From JABFSS01 sp964497975 (GTDB lineage: Bacteria > Patescibacteriota > Gracilibacteria > Peribacterales > Peribacteraceae), in the NCBI GenBank assembly GCA_964497975.1, contig CAZCFO010000001.1, positions 310,001 to 374,000 on the forward strand: 64,000 nucleotides of DNA, in the 5' to 3' direction. The translations under genes and the position numbers were made by a program. The stretch's first letter is position 1; every line of letters starts with the position of its first letter. Below are positions 7,236 to 15,094 of this stretch, piece by piece. Below the pieces are notes generated by a model, which was not told the DNA's origin, did no database searches, and saw only the letters and a program-made list of their open reading frames with translations.

Positions 7236-9233
7236 TTATTGAAGCGGCGGGGCGATTCCCCCACTGGCCGTCACCTGCTCCTCCACTTCCTTGCTGACCG
7301 CCTGGATTTCGCGGCGGACGCGCTGGGCGAGGCCGTTGCCCGGCAGGACCTTGGAGAGCTCGCGCAGGATGCTGCCGCGGGACGGATTGCGGATGAGGAG
7401 CGTCAACTGGTCTTCGAGCGCGTTGTACTGGGCCTTCTTGGTGCCGAACGCGAAGATGCGCCCGCGGATTTCCTGGACCTTGTCGGAGACCTGATCCGGG
7501 GTGAGCGGCCGGACTTCGAGGAGCGCATTGATGCGCACCTGGTGCTGGAGCGTCACGGCCTCCTTGGGCGGAGCGCCGAGTATAAGCGTGATGCCCTGGC
7601 CGGGCCCTTCGACGACTGCGGCGATCTGCTCCGCCGCGGCTTCGGCTTCCTGCTGCACGTCGACGGCCACGAGGGCGGACGATCCCGTCGCGGCGCGGGA
7701 CGAGAGGGAGCCGGCGATTTTGTTGAGGTTTTCGCGCGCGACTTCGGTGTCGCCCTGTTCCGCCTGCCGCTTGACCGCGACGAGCTGGTCGATGAGCGCT
7801 TCGCCCTCGACATCGGGCTTCTGGATGCCGCTTTCGGGGAGCGACGCGATGGTGTCATCGACCGCCTGCTTGAGGGCGTAGGCCGAATCGCCGGGCAGCG
7901 CGGCTGCCACCGTGGCGGCGCCGGCTTCCACCACTTCGTGCTGGATGAGCGAGCTGACCGAGGGTCCTCCGCCGGAGCCGGTGGCGACCTGGAGCAGCGT
8001 GTCCTTGTATTCCTGCAGCGCGCTCTGGGCCTCGGTGGTGCTGCCCCCCGTCTGGAGGATGGCGGCGGCCTCATTGAGACGCGTGTTGGCCTGGGTGATC
8101 AGCTTGCGGGCGCGCTCCTCGTTGGTGAAGGACATCAGGACGTCGACGTGTTCGGCGAACCGTTTGACCGGATAAAGCTTCGAGCCCGGCAGAATGCCGG
8201 CGCTTGCCGCGCGGCGCTCCTGCTGCAGCTGGGCGATCTCGCGCTGGTGGGCGGCATCGCGGCTGAGGTTGGTGGAGACCCACGGCGACTGGAATTCGGC
8301 GGGATTCAATTTGGTTGCGACGAGCTGCCCTTCGCGCGTGAGCACGACCTGCTCGCCCGTGACGAGCGGCAGCTGGCGTCCATGGCGTTCGACGAGCGCC
8401 CCGCGGTCGAAAACCCGGACGGTGACGCGGTCGCCCTCCTGGCGGATGGAAACGCTGCCTTCATGGATGAAGACGCGGCCCTGGGGGGTGAGAACGGTGA
8501 TGGCGCGCACCTGCTTGGGAACGAGTCCCAGCACCCACACCTCGCCTTCCTCCAGCGACAGCGTCGTTTCCTGACGGGATGGTTCGGGCCGGTCCGAAAG
8601 GTCGAGGAAGGAGACGCGCGTGTTCTCGCCGAGACGGAAGACGGCGTCATCGTGGTTGATGAGCGATGCCTGGCTCTGATGGGTGGCGATGTGCGTGGGC
8701 GAGCGGAGCGGGACCTCGCCGCTGATCGGCTGCCACAGGGATCCGAGAAGGACTTCGACATTCCCCTGCGTGGCGAAGAGCGTCACGGGGGATTCGGCGA
8801 TGGTCGCGGGGGCAAGGAAGAGCAACGGGCTGGCGCGCACGCCCACGAGCACCACGGCAAACGCGGCGGCCCACTTGATGGGACGGGAGATCGTGAGAGG
8901 AGCGGAGGCGGGAACCAGGCTTCCGGAAATGCGCTGCCAGAGGGCGTCGCGGAGATCGGTCGCCGGCTGGAGCGATTGCTCGAGGCGGTCCCAGAGGGAA
9001 AGATGACGGACGGGATCCATGGAGCGCAGGATGCGCGACCACAGACGGGTGACCAGCGACGCGTCGGGTGTGACTGCGTCGCGCGCCTGCTTGAGGAGTT
9101 GCGGCGCCCGCATCTGCGATCGCAGCATCTGCCGGACGCGGGCCTGCGCGCCCGCGGAGGGCGCAACGCCGGATGCGAGCTGCCGCAGCAGTCGTTCCGA
9201 CGGGGCCGGCGAGGGAGAATCGTTGAGGGGCAT
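7236..9233 (-). CDS. FecR-like anti-sigma factor with DUF5667-type segment
   Basis: Membrane regulator of 665 residues. A cytoplasmic N-terminal part (1-115) is followed by one membrane helix near 117-140. Next comes a FecR-type external domain (about 150-290; TLFATQGNVEVLLGS, LEEGEVWVLGL, LTPQGRVFIHEGSVSI). A helical segment starting GILPGSKLYPVKRFAEHV matches my memory of the DUF5667 family, and the tail is long and helical. It lies 46 bases after an ECF sigma gene on the same strand and probably sequesters that factor until an envelope signal arrives. AGGAG lies 7-8 bases before the ATG, as expected for a downstream operon gene. Confidence 0.72.
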   Translation of the reverse strand: MPLNDSPSPAPSERLLRQLASGVAPSAGAQARVRQMLRSQMRAPQLLKQARDAVTPDASLVTRLWSRILRSMDPVRHLSLWDRLEQSLQPATDLRDALWQRISGSLVPASAPLTISRPIKWAAAFAVVLVGVRASPLLFLAPATIAESPVTLFATQGNVEVLLGSLWQPISGEVPLRSPTHIATHQSQASLINHDDAVFRLGENTRVSFLDLSDRPEPSRQETTLSLEEGEVWVLGLVPKQVRAITVLTPQGRVFIHEGSVSIRQEGDRVTVRVFDRGALVERHGRQLPLVTGEQVVLTREGQLVATKLNPAEFQSPWVSTNLSRDAAHQREIAQLQQERRAASAGILPGSKLYPVKRFAEHVDVLMSFTNEERARKLITQANTRLNEAAAILQTGGSTTEAQSALQEYKDTLLQVATGSGGGPSVSSLIQHEVVEAGAATVAAALPGDSAYALKQAVDDTIASLPESGIQKPDVEGEALIDQLVAVKRQAEQGDTEVARENLNKIAGSLSSRAATGSSALVAVDVQQEAEAAAEQIAAVVEGPGQGITLILGAPPKEAVTLQHQVRINALLEVRPLTPDQVSDKVQEIRGRIFAFGTKKAQYNALEDQLTLLIRNPSRGSILRELSKVLPGNGLAQRVRREIQAVSKEVEEQVTASGGIAPPLQ

Positions 9234-9279
9234 CTGTGCACTCCTGAAAACGCGGAAAAGGGGCTTCTGTTACGGAAGA

Positions 9280-9858
9280 TCAGGCGGAATCGCCGGATTC
9301 CTCGCGAATGTCGTTCGGAAGCAGCGATTCGAGCTTGCGGAGGGCCCGGAATTTGAGGATCCGCACCCCTCCTTCGGTCATTTTGAGCACCCGGGCGACC
9401 TCGCTGTGGGGGAGCTCGGCGATGTAGGAGAGGACGAGGATTTCGCGGTACCGGGCGGGCAGCAGCTCCAGGGCATCGCGCACCGTCTTGAGCACCTCGG
9501 CGTTGCGCATGCCGGCGTCTGCGCGGTTCATGCGGTCGGGGTCGATCATCTCGTCCGACATCTCCTCGGTCTCGCGGTCGCGCCGGTAGGAGTCGATGAC
9601 CGTGTGCCGGGCGATGCGGAAGAGCCACGCGCCGAACGGCACGCCCTTCTGCGGCTTGTACTTGTGCAGCTTCTCCCACGCCTTCACGAACACATCCGCG
9701 ACGATATCCTCCGCCGCCTCCGCCGGGGCGCGGAACGCGGTGTACCGGTAGATCGGCAGGAAGAACTGGTTGTAGATCTGTTCGAACGCCTCGGTATCGC
9801 CTTCCTGCGCGAGCCGGACCAGCCGCTGGAGTTCCTCCTCCGGAAGTTGCTGCAGCAT
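9280..9858 (-). CDS. ECF sigma factor of a sigma/anti-sigma pair
   Basis: 192 residues. Region 2 includes AFEQIYNQFFLPIYRYT, AEDIVADVFVKAWEKL and FGAWLFRIARHTVIDSYRR. Region 4 includes LPARYREILVLSYIAELPHSEVA split over two helices. The ATG at 9858 was chosen because TATACT lies 10 bases upstream; the longer frame would run through that promoter. It heads the operon with the FecR-like anti-sigma gene. The target promoters are unknown. Confidence 0.88.
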   Translation of the reverse strand: MLQQLPEEELQRLVRLAQEGDTEAFEQIYNQFFLPIYRYTAFRAPAEAAEDIVADVFVKAWEKLHKYKPQKGVPFGAWLFRIARHTVIDSYRRDRETEEMSDEMIDPDRMNRADAGMRNAEVLKTVRDALELLPARYREILVLSYIAELPHSEVARVLKMTEGGVRILKFRALRKLESLLPNDIREESGDSA

Positions 9859-9926
9859 GAGAGAACGGAGTATAGCGGCGATCGGACCGGGGTGAAACCG
9901 GGAGGGCAATCTTCTATACTGCTTGC

Positions 9927-10670
9927 ATGGCCATCCCCAAGAACGAAGTCCCCCGTCAGCGGCAGGAGGAATCGACCCTGGAAGACGTCCGGCTGACGGA
10001 CCTGCTGCGCGATGATCCGGAGGTGCTCCAGTCCCTGCGCTGGAGGGTCGACTCGGCGGAAAAGCCGCAGGAAGCGCATCCCGTGATGCTCACGGCCACG
10101 CTGCTCAAATCGATCGAGCAGACCGAGCCGCTGCTGGCGATGAAAAAACGGCAGGGATGGCTGAGCCGGATGTTCGGAAAGAAGAACGACCCGGCGGAAA
10201 TGGACCGGCTCGTCGGCGCGACGGAATCGCTGCAGAAGGACCTGGAGGGAGTGTACGTAGATGCGCGGACCAACGGCATCCCGGACCCGGCGAAAGCGCA
10301 ACAAAACGAGGAGATGCTCCGCAGCCTTCTGGAAGAGAACCCGCAAACGGCGACCATGTCCCCCGGGGCACTCGCCCAACTCCGCGCACTGACGCTGGCA
10401 CTCATGGGCGACCGCTCGAAGACGGCGCAATTGAACGACTACATCAAAAACACGCTGGCGAAGGAACACCCCGAGACGATCATCGACACGCATCGCGTCG
10501 CGCACGAAACCTTCCTCCGCTGCCGGACGCTGCAGAAGGAGACAGGCCGCGATCAGCCGTACGGCGAAATCGCCAACCGCCTCCACATCCTGTGCATCGG
10601 CATCGAGGACATGACCGAAAAAATCCCCCAGGTGAAGGCCGCCGTTCGGGCGAACCGGCATGCGCAGTGA
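9927..10670 (+). CDS. Hypothetical 247-residue helical protein
   Basis: Mostly helical, highly charged soluble protein with no signal peptide and no motif I recognise. It has a Pro/Glu-rich N terminus, then LLRDDPEVLQSLRWRV, and a C-terminal helical half (THRVAHETFLRCRTLQ). It is transcribed divergently from the sigma/anti-sigma operon across a 68-base gap. TATACT ends 6 bases before the ATG, so the message should start at the start codon. Confidence 0.65.
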   Translation: MAIPKNEVPRQRQEESTLEDVRLTDLLRDDPEVLQSLRWRVDSAEKPQEAHPVMLTATLLKSIEQTEPLLAMKKRQGWLSRMFGKKNDPAEMDRLVGATESLQKDLEGVYVDARTNGIPDPAKAQQNEEMLRSLLEENPQTATMSPGALAQLRALTLALMGDRSKTAQLNDYIKNTLAKEHPETIIDTHRVAHETFLRCRTLQKETGRDQPYGEIANRLHILCIGIEDMTEKIPQVKAAVRANRHAQ

Positions 10671-10723
10671 AGCCGTGATTGGAGCAAGCGGATGCCGTAA
10701 ACCCTGAGGAACCCATGAGACTT

Positions 10724-10752
10724 TTGACAGGCTGCTGCCGCATGCTTACTCT
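10724..10752 (+). promoter_or_regulatory. Consensus promoter for the 138-residue ORF
   Basis: Perfect TTGACA at 10724-10729, a 17-base spacer and TACTCT at 10747-10752. The ATG is at 10776, so this message should have a short leader of about 17 bases, unlike most genes here. Confidence 0.7.
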
Positions 10753-10775
10753 GCGGCCCCTTTCCCCATTTTTCC

Positions 10776-11192
10776 ATGAATACCAATCCGGAGATGTCCG
10801 ACGATGTCACGTTTCAATCGGTGGAAGAATTTGCGACGCCCGCCGAAAAACTCGCGGCGGAACTTTGCTATTTTGAAAACGTGCAGGAGCTCCTGAAGGA
10901 TGGACTTTCCCGTCATGCCGCGCTCCGGCCGGGACAGCGCGACGCGTCTGTCATGAATAATCTTCAGGACAAAATGCTGCTGGTGAATGACCAAATAGTT
11001 CTCGCCCGCGCCAGGCTCAAGAAGCAGATGCTTCTTGACGCAGAGGTCGCGGAAAGGACGGAGGATGGGGACACCCCCATCATCGTCTGGACAGAGAACG
11101 CTCCGGCGGTCACGGATTCAGGAGTCGTTCTTGTGGGAGACGACGACATCATCCGGGAGGATGACGACCGTGAGCCGGAAGAAAGGCTGTAA
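10776..11192 (+). CDS. Hypothetical acidic 138-residue protein
   Basis: Soluble acidic protein with a helical first two-thirds (FATPAEKLAAELCYFENVQ) and a C-terminal tail rich in Asp and Glu (VLVGDDDIIREDDD). I do not recognise a family. The promoter is the clearest in the region. It converges with guaA, from which it is separated by a short stretch holding a broken guaA end and a REP fragment. Confidence 0.6.
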   Translation: MNTNPEMSDDVTFQSVEEFATPAEKLAAELCYFENVQELLKDGLSRHAALRPGQRDASVMNNLQDKMLLVNDQIVLARARLKKQMLLDAEVAERTEDGDTPIIVWTENAPAVTDSGVVLVGDDDIIREDDDREPEERL

Positions 11193-11217
11193 CATTTGCC
11201 GCCGCTCTGAGGCTCAT

Positions 11218-11238
11218 TTATTCCCACTCGATCGTTCC
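11218..11238 (-). pseudogene. Broken second copy of a guaA 3' end
   Basis: Read on the minus strand this short segment encodes TIEWE plus a TAA stop, preceded in frame by Pro-Gly. PGTIEWE-stop is the canonical GMP synthase C terminus. The functional guaA ends 33 bases away with PATIEWE-stop. Between the two lies a REP-like fragment. About 15 of 21 bases match the functional end. It is probably a remnant left by an insertion or gene replacement. Confidence 0.55.
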
Positions 11239-11265
11239 CGGCGCCCGTCGGCAGGCTCAGGATGC
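11239..11265. repeat. REP-like fragment at guaA 3' end
   Basis: The stretch CCCGTCGGCAGGCTCAGGA belongs to the same vocabulary as the better preserved unit at 34180-34203 (CTTCGACGGGCTCAGGGTGA). It separates the functional guaA stop from the broken second guaA end. Confidence 0.45.
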
Positions 11266-11271
11266 CCGCTG

Positions 11272-13083
11272 TTACTCCCATTCAATGGTGGCGGGCGGCT
11301 TGTTGGTGAGGTCCAGGAAAACCGCGTCGATACCCGGAAGATCGCGCAGGCGGCGGGTGATCGTCTCCAGCACGGCCGGCTCGGGGATGAAGGCGTTCGC
11401 CGTCATCGCGTCGGTGGATTCGATGGGACGGAGCACGATCGACTGCCCTCCTTTGGCGGCGCCGAACGGGAGCAGCACCACGGGGAACTGCCAGATGGTG
11501 TCGTAGAGACCGGCCGCGCGCATCTCCTCCAGCACGATGGCATCCGCCTCGCGGAGGAGGTCGGCGCGCTCGCGCGTGATGGCGCCGGGCGTGATGACGA
11601 AATCGACGGGCTCGTCGCGGCTTGTGCAGAGGAGCACCCGGTTGAAGACGGGCACGGCGTTGGGAACGGACGTCGCGAGCGACCGGTGCTCGGGCGTGAC
11701 GTTGCACGGATGGTGCGAGAAGAGCGCGAGCGCGTTGCGGTACGTGCGGCCGTCGCCCTGGACGCCGACGGAGCGGATCGGCAACGGACGGTGCGGGACC
11801 GGAATCAGCTGCTCGGCGCGTTTTTTCGTCGCCTCATCGGGCCAGGCGACAGGGACAGGAGAAACGGCGCACAGGATGCGGACGCCCAGTCCCGGCCCCG
11901 GGAAGGGATGCCGCCCCACGAGCTCGTGCGGGAGGCCCAGCTCCTCGCCCAGCGTGCGGACTTCGTCCTTGTAGAGCTCCTTGAGGGGCTCGATCACCAG
12001 CCCTTCGTCGATCATCTTCTGGATCGCGGGAACGCGGTTGTGATGCGTCTTGATGTGGTCGGCATGCGCGGTCCCGCCGGTTTCGATGGTATCGGGGTAG
12101 ATCGTCCCCTGCCCCAGCATCCAGCCCTTGTCGGCGGAAAGCCCCATCTCCTCGCTGACGCGCTTCTGCACCGAGAGGAACGTATCGCCGATGATTTTGC
12201 GCTTCTGTTCGGGGTCGGTGACCCCCTTCAGCTTCGCGAAGAATTCCTCCGACGCGTCCTCGATGCGCAGGTTGGCGATCTTCAGCGGCGCGAACGCGGA
12301 GCGGATCTGCCCGATCTCGCCCTTGCGCATGAGCCCGGTATCGACGAGGAGTCCCTGCACGCGCCCCGGTCCGAGGACTTTGTTGAGCAGCGTGAACGCG
12401 ACGGTGGAATCGACGCCGCCGGAGACGAGCATGAAGACTTTTTTGTCCTTCCCCGTCTCTTTTTTGATCTCCGCGCCGATATGTTCCGCGAAGCTCTTCA
12501 TGCCCCACGGGGCGGGTGCGCACAGCGTCACGAAGTTCTTGAGGACGTCCATGCCGTGTTCCGTGTGCGTCACTTCGATGTGGAACTGGATGCCGTAGAG
12601 TTTCCGCTCCTCGTCGCTCATCGCCGCATACGCGCAAACGTCCGAATGCGCCGTGGACGTGAAGCCGTCCGGGAGAGCCGAGACTTCGTCGCCGTGCGAC
12701 ATCCAGACGGTGAGATGCTCGGGAAGATTCTCGAAGACCGCGCTCGGAGCGGTCCGGTGGATAAGCGTGTGCCCGTACTCCTTCGTTTTGCCCGGCGTGA
12801 CTTTTCCGCCCAGCGCCTGCGCCATCCACTGATGCCCGTAGCAGAGGCCCAGCACGGGAATGCCGAGCGCGAGGATCGCGGGATCGGCGTGGGGACTGCC
12901 CTTTTCGTACACGCTCTGGGGCCCGCCGCTCAAAATGATGCCGGCAGCGCCCGTGAGTTCGCTCGCGGGCGTCTCGGACACGCGGATCTCCGAATATGCC
13001 CCCAGGCGTCGGACGCGGTTGGCGATCAGATGGGCATACTGGCCGCCGAAGTCGAGGATGACGATGCTTCGCGGATGCACCAT
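11272..13083 (-). CDS. guaA: GMP synthase (glutamine-hydrolysing), eukaryote-like form
   Basis: Converts XMP to GMP with glutamine and ATP. Class I amidotransferase domain: GLCYGHQ with the nucleophile Cys, and QFHIEVTHT with His-Glu (Ile replaces the usual Pro). ATP-pyrophosphatase domain with LVSGGVDST. The C-terminal dimerisation part carries an extra subdomain (VPVFNRVLLCTS through QFPVVLLPFG), giving 603 residues instead of about 525. That extra lobe resembles the human-type enzyme. It ends KPPATIEWE. TACACT ends 6 bases before the ATG. Confidence 0.95.
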   Translation of the reverse strand: MVHPRSIVILDFGGQYAHLIANRVRRLGAYSEIRVSETPASELTGAAGIILSGGPQSVYEKGSPHADPAILALGIPVLGLCYGHQWMAQALGGKVTPGKTKEYGHTLIHRTAPSAVFENLPEHLTVWMSHGDEVSALPDGFTSTAHSDVCAYAAMSDEERKLYGIQFHIEVTHTEHGMDVLKNFVTLCAPAPWGMKSFAEHIGAEIKKETGKDKKVFMLVSGGVDSTVAFTLLNKVLGPGRVQGLLVDTGLMRKGEIGQIRSAFAPLKIANLRIEDASEEFFAKLKGVTDPEQKRKIIGDTFLSVQKRVSEEMGLSADKGWMLGQGTIYPDTIETGGTAHADHIKTHHNRVPAIQKMIDEGLVIEPLKELYKDEVRTLGEELGLPHELVGRHPFPGPGLGVRILCAVSPVPVAWPDEATKKRAEQLIPVPHRPLPIRSVGVQGDGRTYRNALALFSHHPCNVTPEHRSLATSVPNAVPVFNRVLLCTSRDEPVDFVITPGAITRERADLLREADAIVLEEMRAAGLYDTIWQFPVVLLPFGAAKGGQSIVLRPIESTDAMTANAFIPEPAVLETITRRLRDLPGIDAVFLDLTNKPPATIEWE

Positions 13084-13132
13084 GGGGGGAGTGTACTCAA
13101 GGAGGCACGGGGAGGCGAATGTTGTATGATAT

Positions 13133-13160
13133 TTGACTTTTTAATGAAATAGTTTATTAA
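13133..13160 (+). promoter_or_regulatory. Promoter of the 152-residue ORF
   Basis: TTGACT at 13133-13138, a 16-base AT-rich spacer, TATTAA at 13155-13160, then 6 bases to the ATG at 13167. It is a complete leaderless promoter with a visible -35. Confidence 0.65.
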
Positions 13161-13166
13161 TATTTC

Positions 13167-13625
13167 ATGGCGAACCCCCTCGATGACGCCCGATCCCGTC
13201 AGCTGCTTCATGAGGCGGAGGAGGCGGCAAGCGAACTCCGGCACGCGCTGTTGCCGGTCAGCCTCCATAACCACATAGACATCTCGGGTACGGACGCCGC
13301 TCTGCAGAATATCCAAGATCTGTACTCGACGTTCGCCGTCCTGCAGGAACTCCTGTGGGATTCCCCGCTGCGCAGCGCCATCAAGGCAACGCCGACATCG
13401 GATGCCGTGGAATCCATCGATCGCGTCATCCGCAACCAGGCGCGGTATCAACGGGTGCTTGCCCCCCATTGCCGTGAGCTTTCGGTTGAGACCCTCGAAG
13501 CAATCTCCGGAAATTTGGCATTGATGCGGAGGCGCTGCGTGGAGGCAATGCAGGAGATGATTCTCGTGCGGCAGAAGATCTCGAGCGCTAGGCCTCCCCA
13601 GAACGACGCGGGGCCCGGGGCGTAA
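13167..13625 (+). CDS. Hypothetical 152-residue helical protein
   Basis: All-helical soluble protein (SRQLLHEAEEAASELRHALL; RRRCVEAMQEMILVRQKIS) with no recognisable motif. It has a clear promoter with leaderless spacing. Its 3' end overlaps the end of the convergent O-antigen ligase-like gene by 38 bases. Confidence 0.6.
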   Translation: MANPLDDARSRQLLHEAEEAASELRHALLPVSLHNHIDISGTDAALQNIQDLYSTFAVLQELLWDSPLRSAIKATPTSDAVESIDRVIRNQARYQRVLAPHCRELSVETLEAISGNLALMRRRCVEAMQEMILVRQKISSARPPQNDAGPGA

Positions 13626-15012
13626 CCGCCGCCGCCAGCAGCCATGCGGTGTATGCCACCGCGGCGTCTTCCCAGGCGTGGAGGAAGAGAGCGGCAACGC
13701 AAATACCGAGGAAGAAGAGGAAAATGGAAAATGGAAACTGGAAAATTCCTCCGGTACTTTCAACTTTCCATTTTCCATTTTTCACTCCGAGTCGGCGGAT
13801 CAAAAATCCCACCAACCCTATGTATAACAGTAAACCAAGTACGCCAAGCTCAACGCCGACTTGGAGGTACCAGTTTTCGGGCAGAACCGGACAGGCGCAT
13901 GACTCCCCCGTGGGCTGGACCTGTTCGTCTCCCACGAAGACGCACAGACCCGGCGAGTTCCGCGCCCAGGAGGGATCGCTCCCCGCGGGAAGGAACACGC
14001 ACGTGTCGCTGATGCGGTTGGAGGCGGGTCCGGCGGCGCCGAGACCGAGACCCAGGGGATGGTCTTTGATGATCGCGATGGCCTCCAGGGGGCGATCGAT
14101 ATGGCCGCGAAGGGAAATGCCCCGGATGAAGATTGCCGGGGAGAGCCAGGCGGCCACCAGCACCGACAGGACAAGAACGCCCGCGGCGCCGAAGAGCCAG
14201 GGCGAGAGTTTCGTGTGGGAATACACGCGGAAGATCGCGGCGCATCCCATCACCGCGGCGGCGATCCAGGCGGAGCGGGAAAAGGTGAGAGCAAGTGTCG
14301 CGCCGAGAAGGACAAAAAGGAAAGTTGAAAGTGGAAAGTTGAAAATGGAAAAGATCTTTTCAACTTTCCATTTTCCATTTTCCACTGCTCCGAGAATCCT
14401 AGTCACCACAAAACCTAGAGGGATCAGGAGCCAGATGCCCAGCTGGTTCGGCCCGCTCATCGTGCTCTGGATGCGGGGGATCCCCGATTCACTGATGTAC
14501 TGGAATGCGGCCAGCGGCCCGCCGGGGTTGTAGAGGGAATGCGCGTCGGAATAGCCGAGGAACGTGAAGAACCCCTGCGGCAGGAAGAATGTCACAATGC
14601 CATACACCGCGATGATGCATCCGATCCAAAGCAGCGCGTTTTCGACGTGCGACCGGAACCAGTCCGACCATGTCACACGACGAAGAATCAGGAACGCCAC
14701 GAGCGGCACGAAGTCGTATTTGAACCCAATGGCGAAGTTTGATGAGGGTATGACGACCGCCAGAACCAACAGGACGAGGATCAGTGCATCGGGCAGGTCG
14801 ATCTCCAGCGCTTCCAGCCAGCGCGGGAGCATCTCGATGACCGCGCACAGTAGAAGAACCCCCAGCAGCGCCTCTTTCCACAGCGTGAGAACCGTCCACG
14901 GCGCCTGGCCGGGGCCCAGAAACAGCTTTGTGCCCCCGGTGACGAGGAGGGCATGGAAAGGCAGGGCGGCGAGCAAAACGAGGGTGAGCGTTTCCCGGAA
15001 GCGGCGAAGCAT
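13588..15012 (-). CDS. O-antigen ligase/polymerase-like membrane protein
   Basis: Polytopic membrane protein of 474 residues with about ten hydrophobic helices. The Wzy/WaaL-type features are STMSGPNQLGIWLL in the middle and ENWYLQVGVELGVLGLLLYI near the C terminus. It is probably the ligase or polymerase of the surface polysaccharide made by wecB and tagA nearby. Two word-array palindromes lie in frame inside it, encoding roughly residues 209-231 and 409-431 (ENGKWKVEKI..FNFPLSTF and KNGKWKVEST..FQFPFSIF). The ATG at 15012 abuts another word array; the longer upstream frame is encoded by that repeat and was rejected. Confidence 0.82.
   Translation of the reverse strand: MLRRFRETLTLVLLAALPFHALLVTGGTKLFLGPGQAPWTVLTLWKEALLGVLLLCAVIEMLPRWLEALEIDLPDALILVLLVLAVVIPSSNFAIGFKYDFVPLVAFLILRRVTWSDWFRSHVENALLWIGCIIAVYGIVTFFLPQGFFTFLGYSDAHSLYNPGGPLAAFQYISESGIPRIQSTMSGPNQLGIWLLIPLGFVVTRILGAVENGKWKVEKIFSIFNFPLSTFLFVLLGATLALTFSRSAWIAAAVMGCAAIFRVYSHTKLSPWLFGAAGVLVLSVLVAAWLSPAIFIRGISLRGHIDRPLEAIAIIKDHPLGLGLGAAGPASNRISDTCVFLPAGSDPSWARNSPGLCVFVGDEQVQPTGESCACPVLPENWYLQVGVELGVLGLLLYIGLVGFLIRRLGVKNGKWKVESTGGIFQFPFSIFLFFLGICVAALFLHAWEDAAVAYTAWLLAAAVTPRAPRRSGEA
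13720..13785. repeat. Word-array palindrome inside the ligase gene, 7-base words
   Basis: Left arm GAAAATG twice, GAAACTG, GAAAATT; right arm TTTCAAC, TTTCCAT twice, TTTTCAC. It lies in frame within the O-antigen ligase-like gene and adds a peptide reading NGKWKVE..FQFPFSIF on the coding strand. Confidence 0.85.
14320..14386. repeat. Second word-array palindrome inside the ligase gene
   Basis: Left arm GAAAGTT, GAAAGTG, GAAAGTT, GAAAATG; right arm TTTCAAC, TTTCCAT twice, TTTCCAC. Same word family as the element at 13720. It lies in frame and encodes NGKWKVEKIFSIFNFPLS on the coding strand. Confidence 0.85.
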
Positions 15013-15016
15013 GTCC

Positions 15017-15094
15017 GTAGTATGTATGAAGGAGTATGTATTATGCATAGCGTTTCGGCGCGTACTACGAAATACGGAATACATTCTACATTCC
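15017..15094. repeat. Word-array palindrome, 7-base words
   Basis: Left arm AGTATGT, ATGAAGG, AGTATGT, ATTATGC; right arm CGTACTA, CGAAATA, CGGAATA, CATTCTA, CATTCC. It fills the whole gap between wecB and the ligase gene. The wecB stop codon lies inside the right arm, and the ligase ATG is 5 bases from the left arm. Confidence 0.85.

Noticed and set aside
7227..9356. A 709-codon plus-strand frame
   Set aside because: Antisense shadow of the FecR-like anti-sigma gene, which has recognisable domains and operon context.
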